6,782 bases of DNA. Source: Nitrospirota bacterium. GTDB lineage: Bacteria; Nitrospirota; Nitrospiria; Nitrospirales; Nitrospiraceae. The notes beneath the pieces are model-generated. The model searched no databases. It saw only the letters and a program-made list of their open reading frames with translations, and had not been told where the DNA came from. The stretch is taken from positions 1 through 6,782 of the forward strand of contig JACRLS010000057.1 in NCBI GenBank assembly GCA_016235225.1, written 5' to 3'. The translations under genes were made by a program, and so were the position numbers. This document shows positions 1 to 6,541 of the stretch, piece after piece (positions within the stretch are counted from its first letter, which is position 1; each line of letters begins with the position of its first letter).

Positions 1-617
1 AGCAGGTGCGCGTGAAGGGGATGGTGTTCGGGCAACAGGCGGAACACGTTCGGATCGAGGACAGCATCATCGGTGGGAGCGAAACGACAGGCATCCAACT
101 AGCCAACTGCCAGGCCGAGCTGGTGGGCAATTTTATCCATGACAATGATCACGGGGTCACGGTGGCCGGTCGTTCAGAGGTGACGCTCGACCACAATATT
201 GTGACGCGCAGCTTGTTTGAGGGTGTGGTGGTCACCGATCATGCCCGGGCCGTCCTGGTGAGCAACACGATCGTCAAGAACGGGGGCGGCGCCGCGTTCC
301 TGGGGCAGGCCCAAGCCCAGGCGTCAGGCAACATCGTCGGCTTCAACCAACGGGGGTTTGTGGTGGCGCCCTCAAGTACGGTCACGCTGTCGCATAACGC
401 GCTGCACAACACGGACGGCGACTACTTTCGAGCCGGAAATCCTCATTCCCCGGCGCCGGAACTCAAACCTCCCTCCGACCTTTCGGTAGAGCCCCAGTTT
501 GTCGACCTGGCGCATGATGATTTTCGCCTCTTGGCAGGCACCTCCCTGACTCAGGTGGGGGGCTTTGCCTACCTGGGAGCGCTGGCGCCTTTTCAATCTT
601 CTTCGCGTTCAAGATAG
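1..617 (+). CDS. Right-handed parallel beta-helix protein, C-terminal part (5' end outside window)
   Basis: The reading frame is already open at position 3, so the gene begins upstream. The GTG at 6 is in frame but has no visible signal peptide or ribosome site, and I treat it as internal. About 200 residues are visible. They form at least five successive coils of roughly 21-24 residues, each carrying an asparagine-centred turn: GNFIHDN, HNIVTRS, SNTIVKN, GNIVGFN and HNALHNT. This spacing is typical of NosD/pectate-lyase-like right-handed beta-helix domains (Beta_helix family). The tail reads EPQFVDLAHDDFRLLAGTSL, then GALAPF. It matches the closing segment common in secreted bacterial beta-helix proteins, where 'PxFVDxxxxDFRLxxGS' is followed by 'GA'. 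Such proteins are usually exported and bind or cleave polysaccharide, or act as surface structures. No catalytic residues can be assigned from this fragment. The fold call is firm; the function is unknown. Confidence 0.85.
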   Translation, partial: QVRVKGMVFGQQAEHVRIEDSIIGGSETTGIQLANCQAELVGNFIHDNDHGVTVAGRSEVTLDHNIVTRSLFEGVVVTDHARAVLVSNTIVKNGGGAAFLGQAQAQASGNIVGFNQRGFVVAPSSTVTLSHNALHNTDGDYFRAGNPHSPAPELKPPSDLSVEPQFVDLAHDDFRLLAGTSLTQVGGFAYLGALAPFQSSSRSR

Positions 618-653
618 AAACGTCCATCTATTCAATGGCTTGTGACTGCCGAC

Positions 654-681
654 TCGATTTTCGGTATGGACATGGTATGCT
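654..681 (+). promoter_or_regulatory. Weak candidate promoter with extended -10
   Basis: A TGG triplet followed by TATGCT (673-681) fits an extended -10 element. A poor -35 match, TCGATT, lies at 654-659 with a 16-nt spacer. It could drive the small ORF starting at 773, leaving a leader of roughly 85 nt that contains the inverted repeat at 730-748. Only 3 of 6 bases match the -35 consensus, so this is a suggestion. Confidence 0.2.
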
Positions 682-729
682 TTCATCATCGAACATGATC
701 CTGGCTCCAGAATTGCTTAGGCTTAAGGA

Positions 730-748
730 TATCGGCAGGACGCCGATA
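730..748. repeat. Short perfect inverted repeat
   Basis: Seven bases (TATCGGC, 730-736) are repeated as their exact complement (GCCGATA, 742-748) around a 5-nt loop. It sits 24 nt before the ATG at 773 and ends 13 nt before the Shine-Dalgarno sequence at 762-768. No T-run follows, so it is not a standard intrinsic terminator for the upstream gene. It could be an operator or a leader hairpin, or be there by chance. Confidence 0.4.
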
Positions 749-772
749 GGAGTAAGAGAGCAGGAGGGCTCA

Positions 773-961
773 ATGGCCGCATACAAATCAGAGTATGAAT
801 CGTTCCGAGGGGGGCAGGGTATTCCACCCCTCGAAGATCTGGAGGTGGGTAAACCCGTGGGCGCCATCCTCCCCATGTCCGAGCGGGCCCAACGCGCGCT
901 TCGGATCCCCTCGGGCTCCCCTCAGGTTTTTCCCTGTAGACAATCTCCTCATCCTCTGTAA
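773..961 (+). CDS. Small hypothetical protein (62 aa)
   Basis: I do not recognise this protein. The case for a gene is the ATG at 773 preceded by AGGAGGG (762-768) four bases upstream, one of the best ribosome sites in the window. The open frame runs 62 codons to TAA at 959-961. An in-frame ATG at 635 lacks such a site, so I start at 773. The product is hydrophilic, with a charged N-terminal half (MAAYKSEYESFRGG...) and no signal peptide or membrane segment. The C-terminal part from about residue 48 is rich in Pro, Ser, Gln and His. It uses codons such as TGT, AGA and T-ending CCT/TCT that look unlike the neighbouring genes, so the natural end of the protein may have been altered by a frameshift or a truncation. 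It could also be spurious. No obvious functional link to its neighbours. Confidence 0.45.
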   Translation: MAAYKSEYESFRGGQGIPPLEDLEVGKPVGAILPMSERAQRALRIPSGSPQVFPCRQSPHPL

Positions 962-1029
962 CAATTCATCCGTCGGGTCGACCATCTCGCCGGTGCAAAC
1001 GCAATAAGTCTTGTGACATATGGTCGCAG

Positions 1030-1153
1030 CCCCCTCACCCCTCCCTCTCCCCCGCAGTGGGGGCGAGGCGTAGGTGAGCTCGTCGGGATCAAGAAACCGT
1101 ATACCTCAAGACTCCCTCTCCCCCGCTGCGGGGGAGAGGCGTAGGTGAGGGGG
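1030..1153. repeat. REP/BIME-like pair of palindromic hairpins
   Basis: Two copies of one unit lie in the same orientation, offset by 71 bp. CTCCCTCTCCCCCGC occurs at 1041-1055 and again at 1112-1126. GAGGCGTAGGTGAG occurs at 1065-1078 and again at 1136-1149. In the second copy the 12-base arm 1115-1126 pairs perfectly with 1128-1139. In the first copy CCCCC (1049-1053) pairs with GGGGG (1059-1063), and pairing resumes after one mismatch; an outer CTCACC (1034-1039) pairs with GGTGAG (1073-1078). The outermost CCCCCTCACC (1030-1039) is also the exact complement of GGTGAGGGGG (1144-1153), so the whole block can close on itself. This layout matches extragenic palindromic repeats found in many copies in bacterial genomes. 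Copy number elsewhere cannot be seen here. Confidence 0.8.
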
Positions 1154-1159
1154 AACAGG

Positions 1160-1188
1160 GTCACAGGAAGAAAGACGCTTGCTATAGG
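1160..1188 (+). promoter_or_regulatory. Candidate sigma-70 promoter for the glycoside hydrolase operon
   Basis: GTCACA at 1160-1165 (4 of 6 to the -35 consensus) and TATAGG at 1183-1188 (4 of 6 to the -10 consensus) are separated by the ideal 17 nt. A TG one base before the -10 (TGC, 1180-1182) gives an extended -10. It starts 7 nt after the palindromic repeat and lies about 60 nt before the GTG start at 1248. Inferred from pattern only. Confidence 0.35.
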
Positions 1189-1234
1189 TGCCTCCCCCGT
1201 TGTCATGCGGGGCCTGGTGCAGATGAGTCAAATC

Positions 1235-1240
1235 GGAGGA
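1235..1240 (+). promoter_or_regulatory. Ribosome binding site that fixes a GTG start
   Basis: GGAGGA lies 7 nt before GTG at 1248. This supports the GTG as the start of the debranching enzyme over the internal ATG at 1317, which has no comparable site. Confidence 0.75.
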
Positions 1241-1247
1241 GTCACTC

Positions 1248-3281
1248 GTGACCTCGCCGACACAGTCCTGGAAGACCCCCGCGACCGCCCTCGACCTTCC
1301 GTTGCACATTCCGCCCATGCCGCACACCGTCGATACGGCGACCGAATGGCTTGAAGCCGACGGACTCGGCGGGTTTTCATCCGGCACCACGTCCGGCATC
1401 CTTACGAGACGCTATCATGCCCTCTTGCTCACGGCCACGACGCCGCCGACCGGCCGCATGGTGCTCGTGAATGGGATGGATGTCTGGGTGGAGACTCCGG
1501 CCGGCCGGTTTGCGCTCTCATCGCAGGAGTACGCGCCCGGCGTCGTCCACCCTGATGGAGCCCAGCGCATCCAGCGCTTCGAAGCCGATCCCTGGCCACG
1601 GTGGTTCTATCGTCTGGAAGACGGGACGACGCTGGAGTGTGAATTATTTGTCCCGCATGGCATGCCCGCCGTCGTGTTGCGGTGGCGCCTCACCAGCCGG
1701 CACCCTGACGTGATGCTCTCTGTGCGGCCGTTCCTCTCCGGGCGCGACTACCACAGTCTCCATCATGAAAACAGCGCGTTCCGATTCGACCCTGAAGAGC
1801 AAGCAGGTTGGCTCGTATGGCGGCCCTATCCGGGCGCGCCCGCCATCTCGGTGCTCTCCAATGGAACCTATCGCCATGAACCGGATTGGTTCAGGCAGTT
1901 TCTGTACCGTGAGGAGATGGCCAGGGGGCTGGATGGAACGGAAGACCTGGCCTCGCCCGGCTTTTTCCAATGGCCGCTCTCCGAACGGGAGGCCGTCTGG
2001 ATCGCGCGGGCCGAATCCGCGACCGATCCCTCACGGTTTACGGCCGCCACGCCGGAGACAACCTACGCAGAACTTCGAGAACGGGAAGTGACCCGACGCA
2101 ACTGCTTCCCCTCCCGATTGCACCGTGCCGCCGATGCCTATCTGGTCCGGCGTCAACAGGGTATGACGATCCTGGCGGGCTATCCCTGGTTTACCGACTG
2201 GGGGCGGGATACCTTCATCGCCTTGCGTGGTCTCTGTCTCGCAACCGGTCTGCTCGAAGATGCGCGCGCAATCCTCTTGGGATGGGCCGACGCGGTGTCG
2301 GAGGGGATGTTGCCGAACCGCTTCCCGGACGGGGGCGAATCCCCCGAGTACAACTCAGTGGACGCGTCGCTCTGGTACATCGTGGCCGTGTATGAGTTCC
2401 TGCGTGAAGCCAATCGGAAAGCCGGTTGGCTGCCGGAGCGGGATCATCGCCGGTTGGAGTCCGCAGCCCAGGCGATCCTCGCCGGCTATGCCGAGGGGAC
2501 CCGCTACGGCATCAGGCTCGACTCGGATGGTCTGCTGTCCGCCGGCGAACCGGGAGTCCAGCTCACCTGGATGGATGCGAAGGTCGGTGATTGGGTCGTG
2601 ACCCCTCGGATCGGAAAGCCGGTGGAGATACAAGCCCTCTGGCTGAACGCCCTCTGGATTGCAAGCGGGTTCGCCGAAGGCGCGGAGCGCTGGAAACGCC
2701 TCTTCGTCAAAGGACGGGATGCCTTCCTGCCGCGGTTCTGGGACGAAGAGCGGGGCTCGCTTTGTGACGTGGCCGATCCGGATCATCGTCCGGGTGAGGC
2801 GGATTGGCAGTTCCGTCCCAATCAAATTTTCGCCGTCGGCGGGTTGCCGGTGCCGTTGCTGCAAGGGGAGCGGGCCCGTCGCCTCGTCGAGGCCGTGGAA
2901 TCCAAGCTCTGGACCCCGCTTGGACTCCGGTCCCTGGCGCCCGGCGAGCCTGGCTATGTCACGCGCTATGAAGGCGGAGTCTGGGAGCGGGATGGGGCCT
3001 ACCATCAAGGGACGGTCTGGCCGTGGCTGGCCGGCCCCTTCGTCGAAGCCTGGGTCCGCGTGCGGGGCGGCACCAAGGCTGCGAAAGAAGAAGCGCGCGC
3101 CAGATTCGTCGCGCCGCTGCTGGCCCATCTCGATGCCGCCGGGCTCGGCCACATGTCCGAAATCGCCGATGCCGTCGCCCCGCACATCCCACGAGGCTGT
3201 CCGTTCCAAGCCTGGTCGGTCGGTGAGTTGCTCCGCCTTTGCCTGGTCGTCCTCTCGGACGACGACTCGTCCTCCCTGTAA
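1248..3281 (+). CDS. Glycogen debranching enzyme, amylo-alpha-1,6-glucosidase type (GH133-like)
   Basis: A 677-residue protein predicted to hydrolyse alpha-1,6 branch linkages in glycogen or limit dextrin, acting in the cytoplasm (no signal peptide). Residues about 30-260 match the GDE_N domain, beginning with EWLEADGLGGFSSGTTSG and RRYHALLL. Residues about 295-670 match the GDE_C (alpha/alpha)6 barrel. Family signatures are GYPWFTDWGRDTFIAL at 311-326, NRFPDGGESPEYNSVDASLW at 357-376, TWMDAKVG with D443, KPVEIQALW with E460, GTVWPW at 588-593, and SEI followed by PHIPRGC and QAWSVGE near the end. By comparison with characterised GH133 enzymes, D443 is the likely general acid and E638 (in SEI) the likely base; that assignment is from memory. 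Length fits the archaeal/bacterial type, which lacks the 4-alpha-glucanotransferase half of the eukaryotic enzyme. The GTG start is supported by GGAGGA at 1235-1240. It is the first gene of a probable operon with the glucosidase 45 nt downstream. TreX/GlgX-type GH13 debranching enzymes are excluded by the motifs. Confidence 0.93.
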   Translation: MTSPTQSWKTPATALDLPLHIPPMPHTVDTATEWLEADGLGGFSSGTTSGILTRRYHALLLTATTPPTGRMVLVNGMDVWVETPAGRFALSSQEYAPGVVHPDGAQRIQRFEADPWPRWFYRLEDGTTLECELFVPHGMPAVVLRWRLTSRHPDVMLSVRPFLSGRDYHSLHHENSAFRFDPEEQAGWLVWRPYPGAPAISVLSNGTYRHEPDWFRQFLYREEMARGLDGTEDLASPGFFQWPLSEREAVWIARAESATDPSRFTAATPETTYAELREREVTRRNCFPSRLHRAADAYLVRRQQGMTILAGYPWFTDWGRDTFIALRGLCLATGLLEDARAILLGWADAVSEGMLPNRFPDGGESPEYNSVDASLWYIVAVYEFLREANRKAGWLPERDHRRLESAAQAILAGYAEGTRYGIRLDSDGLLSAGEPGVQLTWMDAKVGDWVVTPRIGKPVEIQALWLNALWIASGFAEGAERWKRLFVKGRDAFLPRFWDEERGSLCDVADPDHRPGEADWQFRPNQIFAVGGLPVPLLQGERARRLVEAVESKLWTPLGLRSLAPGEPGYVTRYEGGVWERDGAYHQGTVWPWLAGPFVEAWVRVRGGTKAAKEEARARFVAPLLAHLDAAGLGHMSEIADAVAPHIPRGCPFQAWSVGELLRLCLVVLSDDDSSSL

Positions 3282-3313
3282 CAAATCCGCGTCTTTTCAG
3301 ACAGTGTGGCAAG

Positions 3314-3319
3314 AGGAGG
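3314..3319 (+). promoter_or_regulatory. Ribosome binding site that fixes the glucosidase start
   Basis: AGGAGG lies 7 nt before ATG at 3327. The in-frame GTG at 3306 would place this site inside the coding region, so the ATG is preferred and the protein is seven residues shorter than the longest open frame. Confidence 0.85.
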
Positions 3320-3326
3320 GATCCCG

Positions 3327-6026
3327 ATGCCACAGCCGTTCACGCCTGCCACGCTCGACGCCGAATCACAACGTCTGCAGGAAGACGCGCTGCGGAAGCA
3401 GAACTGGAAGCGCTGGGGTCCCTACCTGGCCGAGAGACAGTGGGGGACCGTCCGGGAAGACTACTCGCCCTGGGGGGGCTGTTGGGACTACTTCACGCAC
3501 GACCAGGCGCGCAGCCGCGCCTATCGCTGGGGCGAGGATGGTCTGCTGGGCGTCACCGATCGGCAGGGGCGCCTTTGTCTTGGGCTGGCGCTGTGGAACG
3601 GCCGCGATCCGATTTTGAAAGAGCGCCTGTTCGGGCTCACGGGCCCGGAAGGCAATCACGGCGAGGATGTCAAGGAGCTGTACTACTACCTCGATTCCAC
3701 TCCGACGCATTCCTACATGAAAGCGCTCTACAAGTATCCACAGGCCGCCTATCCCTATGCCTGGCTTGTCGAAGAAAACCGTCGCCGCGGCAAAGAGGCC
3801 CCGGAGTTTGAGTTGAAGGACACGGGCGTCTTCGACGAGCACCGCTATTTCGATATCGTGGCGGAGTATGCCAAGGCCTCGCCCGACGATCTCCTCATTC
3901 GCATCACGATTTCCAATCGCGGGCCTGAGGCCGAAAGCCTGCACCTCTTGCCCACGCTCTGGTTCCGCAACACCTGGTCCTGGGGGCGGAGCGGTGAAGG
4001 CTATTGGGGCAAGCCCCGCATCGCGCGACTCAGCGAGACGGCGGTGTCGATGGACCACGACTCTTTGGGACGATACCGGCTGGATGCGGAGGCGAGCAAA
4101 GCCCTTGGGACTCCTGAGTGGCTCTTCACGGACAACGAGACGAATGCCGAGCGTCTGTTTGGTTCGCCGAATCCAGCGCCCTATGTGAAGGATGCGTTTC
4201 ACGATTATGTGATCCATGGCCGAAAAGAGGCGGTGAATCCCGCACAAGTGGGAACCAAGGCCGCGGCCTATTACCGGCTGGAGGTTCCGGCGGGCAAGAG
4301 TGTGTCGGTCCGATTGCGGCTGACCCTTGAGGCGGAAACAGTCAAGCGGCCGATCGGGAAAGAGTTCGATCAGATCGTGGCGGATCGCCTGGCTGACGCG
4401 GATGAATTCTTTGCCGCACGGCAGCCGGAGGGAATGTCCCCTGAGGAACGGCGCGTGTCGCGCCAGGGCTATGCCGGCCTACTCTGGTCGAAGCAATTCT
4501 TTCACTACGTGGTGAAGGACTGGATCGAAGGCGACCCCGCGCATCCTGCGCCGCCGGCGGAACGGCAATTCGGACGGAACAATGACTGGGCGCATCTCTA
4601 TAACCGCGACATCATCTCCATGCCGGACAAGTGGGAATATCCCTGGTATGCGGCCTGGGACCTGGCCTTTCACATGATCCCCTTTGCAAAGGTGGACCCG
4701 CACTTTGCCAAGGACCAACTCGCCTTGTTCCTGCGTGAATGGTACATGCACCCGAACGGACAGATTCCAGCCTACGAATTCGCCTTGTCCGACGTGAATC
4801 CGCCGGTGCACGCCTGGGCCTGCTGGCGGGTGTACAAGATGACAGGACCGAAAGGGAAACGGGATCAGCAGTTCCTTGCCGGAGTCTTTCAGAAGCTGCT
4901 GTTGAATTTCACCTGGTGGGTCAATCGGAAAGACGTGGAAGGCAAGCATCTCTTCTCCGGCGGGTTCCTTGGGCTCGACAACATCGGCGTGTTTGATCGC
5001 TCGCGGCCGTTGCCGACCGGCGGACATCTCGAACAGGCCGACGGTACGGCCTGGATGGCCTTCTACTGCGGCACGATGCTGGCGATCGCCCTGGAGCTCG
5101 CCAAGTCCAATCCCGTGTATGAGGACATGGCCTCCAAATTCTTCGAGCATTTCATCGCCATCACGGATGCCATGAACACGCTGGGGGGCACGGGCCTGTG
5201 GAATGAGGACGACGGCTTCTACTATGACCAACTGCACGTCGAGGGGCGCACCTCGCCGCTGAAGATTCGCTCCCTCGTCGGGATCATTCCGCTGATCGCC
5301 GTGGAAGTTCTTGAAGAGGAGGTGATCGAGCGCCTCCCCGGCTTCGGCAGGCGGTTGCGGTGGTTCCTGGAGAATCGGTGCGACCTGGCGAGACATATCT
5401 CATACATGAAGTTGGCCGACGAATCGCATGGAGGCGGGCATCGGTTGCTGGCCATTCCGTCACGGGACCGGTTGGAGCGAGTCTTGCGCTATCTGCTGGA
5501 CGAGCGAGAGTTTCTGTCGCCCTACGGCATTCGCTCCATCTCGCAGGTCCATATGAATGAGCCCTATATCTTCCGGTCCGACGGGGAGGAATTCCGTGTG
5601 GACTATGCGCCGGGAGAGTCCAACAGCGGTCTCTTCGGCGGCAACTCCAACTGGCGCGGCCCCATCTGGTTCCCGGTGAATTGTCTGGTGGTGGAGGCGC
5701 TGGAGCGGTATCACCACTTCTATGGAGACTCGTTCAAAGTCGAGTGCCCGGTCGGATCGGGCCGGATGTTGAATCTGCAAGAAGTTGCCGGCGAGTTGGC
5801 CGCACGACTGTCGAAGATCTTCCTGCCGGATGCGAATGGCCGACGTCCCTGTCACGGGGAAGATCGCCGCTATCAAGAGGATCCACACTGGAAGGACCTT
5901 GTCCTCTTCTACGAATACTTTCACGGTGACAACGGGCGCGGCGTCGGGGCCAGTCATCAAACCGGCTGGACGGCCCTGGCCACCCGCTGCCTCGAAACCA
6001 CGGCGGAGAGACGGCGCAAGTCGTAG
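3327..6026 (+). CDS. MGH1-like / GH63-type glucosidase
   Basis: An 899-residue protein of the bacterial glucosidase family with an MGH1-like (mannosylglycerate hydrolase type) (alpha/alpha)6 catalytic domain, related to GH63. The N-terminal part (about 1-400) carries the family pattern ERQWGTVREDYSPWG (36-50), YYYLDSTPTHSYMKALYKYP (119-138) and LPTLWFRNTWSWG (208-220). The catalytic part (about 410-880) contains YAAWDLAFH with D445, GHLEQADGTAWMAFYC with E569, NWRGPIWFPVN with WRGPIW at 776-781, and a C-terminal YEYFHGD then GASHQTGW with E863. By analogy with GH63 enzymes such as YgjK and the Thermus mannosylglycerate hydrolase, D445 is the likely general acid and E863 the likely general base; this is inference. 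No signal peptide, so probably cytoplasmic. Substrate is not certain: alpha-glucosides, glucosylglycerate or mannosylglycerate are all possible. The preceding gene for a debranching enzyme argues for glucan-derived oligosaccharides. Two intergenic gaps of 45 and 11 nt place it mid-operon. Confidence 0.9.
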   Translation: MPQPFTPATLDAESQRLQEDALRKQNWKRWGPYLAERQWGTVREDYSPWGGCWDYFTHDQARSRAYRWGEDGLLGVTDRQGRLCLGLALWNGRDPILKERLFGLTGPEGNHGEDVKELYYYLDSTPTHSYMKALYKYPQAAYPYAWLVEENRRRGKEAPEFELKDTGVFDEHRYFDIVAEYAKASPDDLLIRITISNRGPEAESLHLLPTLWFRNTWSWGRSGEGYWGKPRIARLSETAVSMDHDSLGRYRLDAEASKALGTPEWLFTDNETNAERLFGSPNPAPYVKDAFHDYVIHGRKEAVNPAQVGTKAAAYYRLEVPAGKSVSVRLRLTLEAETVKRPIGKEFDQIVADRLADADEFFAARQPEGMSPEERRVSRQGYAGLLWSKQFFHYVVKDWIEGDPAHPAPPAERQFGRNNDWAHLYNRDIISMPDKWEYPWYAAWDLAFHMIPFAKVDPHFAKDQLALFLREWYMHPNGQIPAYEFALSDVNPPVHAWACWRVYKMTGPKGKRDQQFLAGVFQKLLLNFTWWVNRKDVEGKHLFSGGFLGLDNIGVFDRSRPLPTGGHLEQADGTAWMAFYCGTMLAIALELAKSNPVYEDMASKFFEHFIAITDAMNTLGGTGLWNEDDGFYYDQLHVEGRTSPLKIRSLVGIIPLIAVEVLEEEVIERLPGFGRRLRWFLENRCDLARHISYMKLADESHGGGHRLLAIPSRDRLERVLRYLLDEREFLSPYGIRSISQVHMNEPYIFRSDGEEFRVDYAPGESNSGLFGGNSNWRGPIWFPVNCLVVEALERYHHFYGDSFKVECPVGSGRMLNLQEVAGELAARLSKIFLPDANGRRPCHGEDRRYQEDPHWKDLVLFYEYFHGDNGRGVGASHQTGWTALATRCLETTAERRRKS

Positions 6027-6031
6027 GGGAG
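6025..6031 (+). promoter_or_regulatory. Ribosome binding site overlapping the glucosidase stop codon
   Basis: AGGGGAG begins at the second base of the TAG stop (6024-6026) and lies 6 nt before ATG at 6038. A ribosome terminating on the glucosidase would cover this site, which is compatible with translational coupling of the lipoprotein gene. Confidence 0.65.
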
Positions 6032-6037
6032 TCGGGT

Positions 6038-6526
6038 ATGCGCGCAGCGATCGTCATCGTCATGGGGATCTGGTTCATGGGGTGCCAGTCGTTAGGCGTC
6101 ACCTCGGTCACACGGGATCTCTCGGAGGGCCAGTTTCTCGATCTCTGGCGCGTCTATGAGCACTGTCGCGTGAGTCACGATGTGCGGGCCATCGGGGAGG
6201 ACGCCGACCGGTTGAGCCAGGCCGCGTTGGCCGACGAAGGACGGGCAATGCGGCTCCCCGAGATGCTGGCCCGTTGGGTCGAACCGCCGCCCGTGCGCCG
6301 GTCGGTCGAGCCCAAGGCCATGGCCGCCTCCTGTGCATTGCGCGGTGGGCAGGTCGCCTGGCAGTCTGGGCATCCTGAGATGGCGCAGCATCTCTTCAGC
6401 CTCGTGGTGCGCCGCTTTCATGAAGCCCCGCTGGCCTTCTATGTCAGCGAAGCAAGCGCGGGTCTCGCTGTGATCGCCTCCGCTGCGTCTTCTTCGCCCA
6501 TCGCGATTCTTGTGAAGGCCCGTTAA
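6038..6526 (+). CDS. Predicted small lipoprotein of unknown function (162 aa)
   Basis: I do not recognise a family. The N-terminus is Met-Arg followed by a short hydrophobic stretch (residues 3-14) and then Gly15-Cys16, which looks like a type II (lipoprotein) signal with C16 as the lipidated residue. The lipobox is FMGC, with Phe at -3 instead of the usual Leu/Val/Ile, so this is probable, not certain. The residue after Cys is Gln, not Asp, which would favour the outer membrane in a Gram-negative cell. The mature part is alpha-helical in character. Residues about 29-64 and about 94-148 (including HPEMAQHLFSLVVRRF) resemble TPR-like helical hairpins, with Ala/Gly/Leu spacing typical of packed helices. 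Two more cysteines are present (C43, C99). It starts 11 nt after the glucosidase and ends at TAA 6524-6526, so it is probably the third gene of the operon. It could be an anchoring or scaffold protein; there is no direct evidence for that. Confidence 0.8.
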   Translation: MRAAIVIVMGIWFMGCQSLGVTSVTRDLSEGQFLDLWRVYEHCRVSHDVRAIGEDADRLSQAALADEGRAMRLPEMLARWVEPPPVRRSVEPKAMAASCALRGGQVAWQSGHPEMAQHLFSLVVRRFHEAPLAFYVSEASAGLAVIASAASSSPIAILVKAR

Positions 6527-6541
6527 TCCGTCTCCTGCAGC

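Larger units (their letters stand above)
962..1247. other. Intergenic region between the small ORF and the debranching enzyme gene
   Basis: This 286-nt stretch has no ORF I would support. It contains the C/G-rich hairpin pair at 1030-1153, a candidate promoter at 1160-1188 and the ribosome site at 1235-1240. The remaining parts (962-1029 and 1189-1234) show no tRNA-like fold, riboswitch pattern or mobile element ends that I can recognise. Confidence 0.6.

Noticed and set aside
635..772. Upstream in-frame ATG at 635 as the start of the small ORF
   Set aside because: There is no good ribosome site before 635, and the added 46 residues have no protein-like character. The ATG at 773 has a near-ideal site.
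788..985. 65-codon - strand ORF overlapping the small + strand ORF
   Set aside because: It is similar in length to the + strand ORF but has only a weak ribosome site upstream (GGCGAG), while the + strand ORF has AGGAGGG. I cannot fully exclude it.
1030..1153. Intrinsic terminator or CRISPR repeat
   Set aside because: The hairpins are not followed by a T-run. There are only two repeat units, with imperfect arms and no regular unique spacers, so a palindromic extragenic repeat fits better.
618..1247. tRNA, riboswitch or insertion-sequence remnant in the long gene-poor stretch
   Set aside because: I found no cloverleaf with a TTC-type T arm, no recognisable aptamer core and no transposase fragment with terminal inverted repeats.
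2355..3284. Long open frame on the - strand (309 codons) opposite the debranching enzyme
   Set aside because: It lies wholly inside a well-supported gene with family motifs, and its product is low-complexity Arg/Gly/Pro-rich sequence with no recognisable domain. Long antisense frames are expected at this GC content.
3366..4247. Long open frame on the - strand (293 codons) opposite the glucosidase
   Set aside because: It is a shadow of the glucosidase frame, with no convincing ribosome site or domain.
4479..5396. Long open frame on the - strand (305 codons) opposite the glucosidase
   Set aside because: Same reason: entirely antisense to conserved catalytic-domain sequence.
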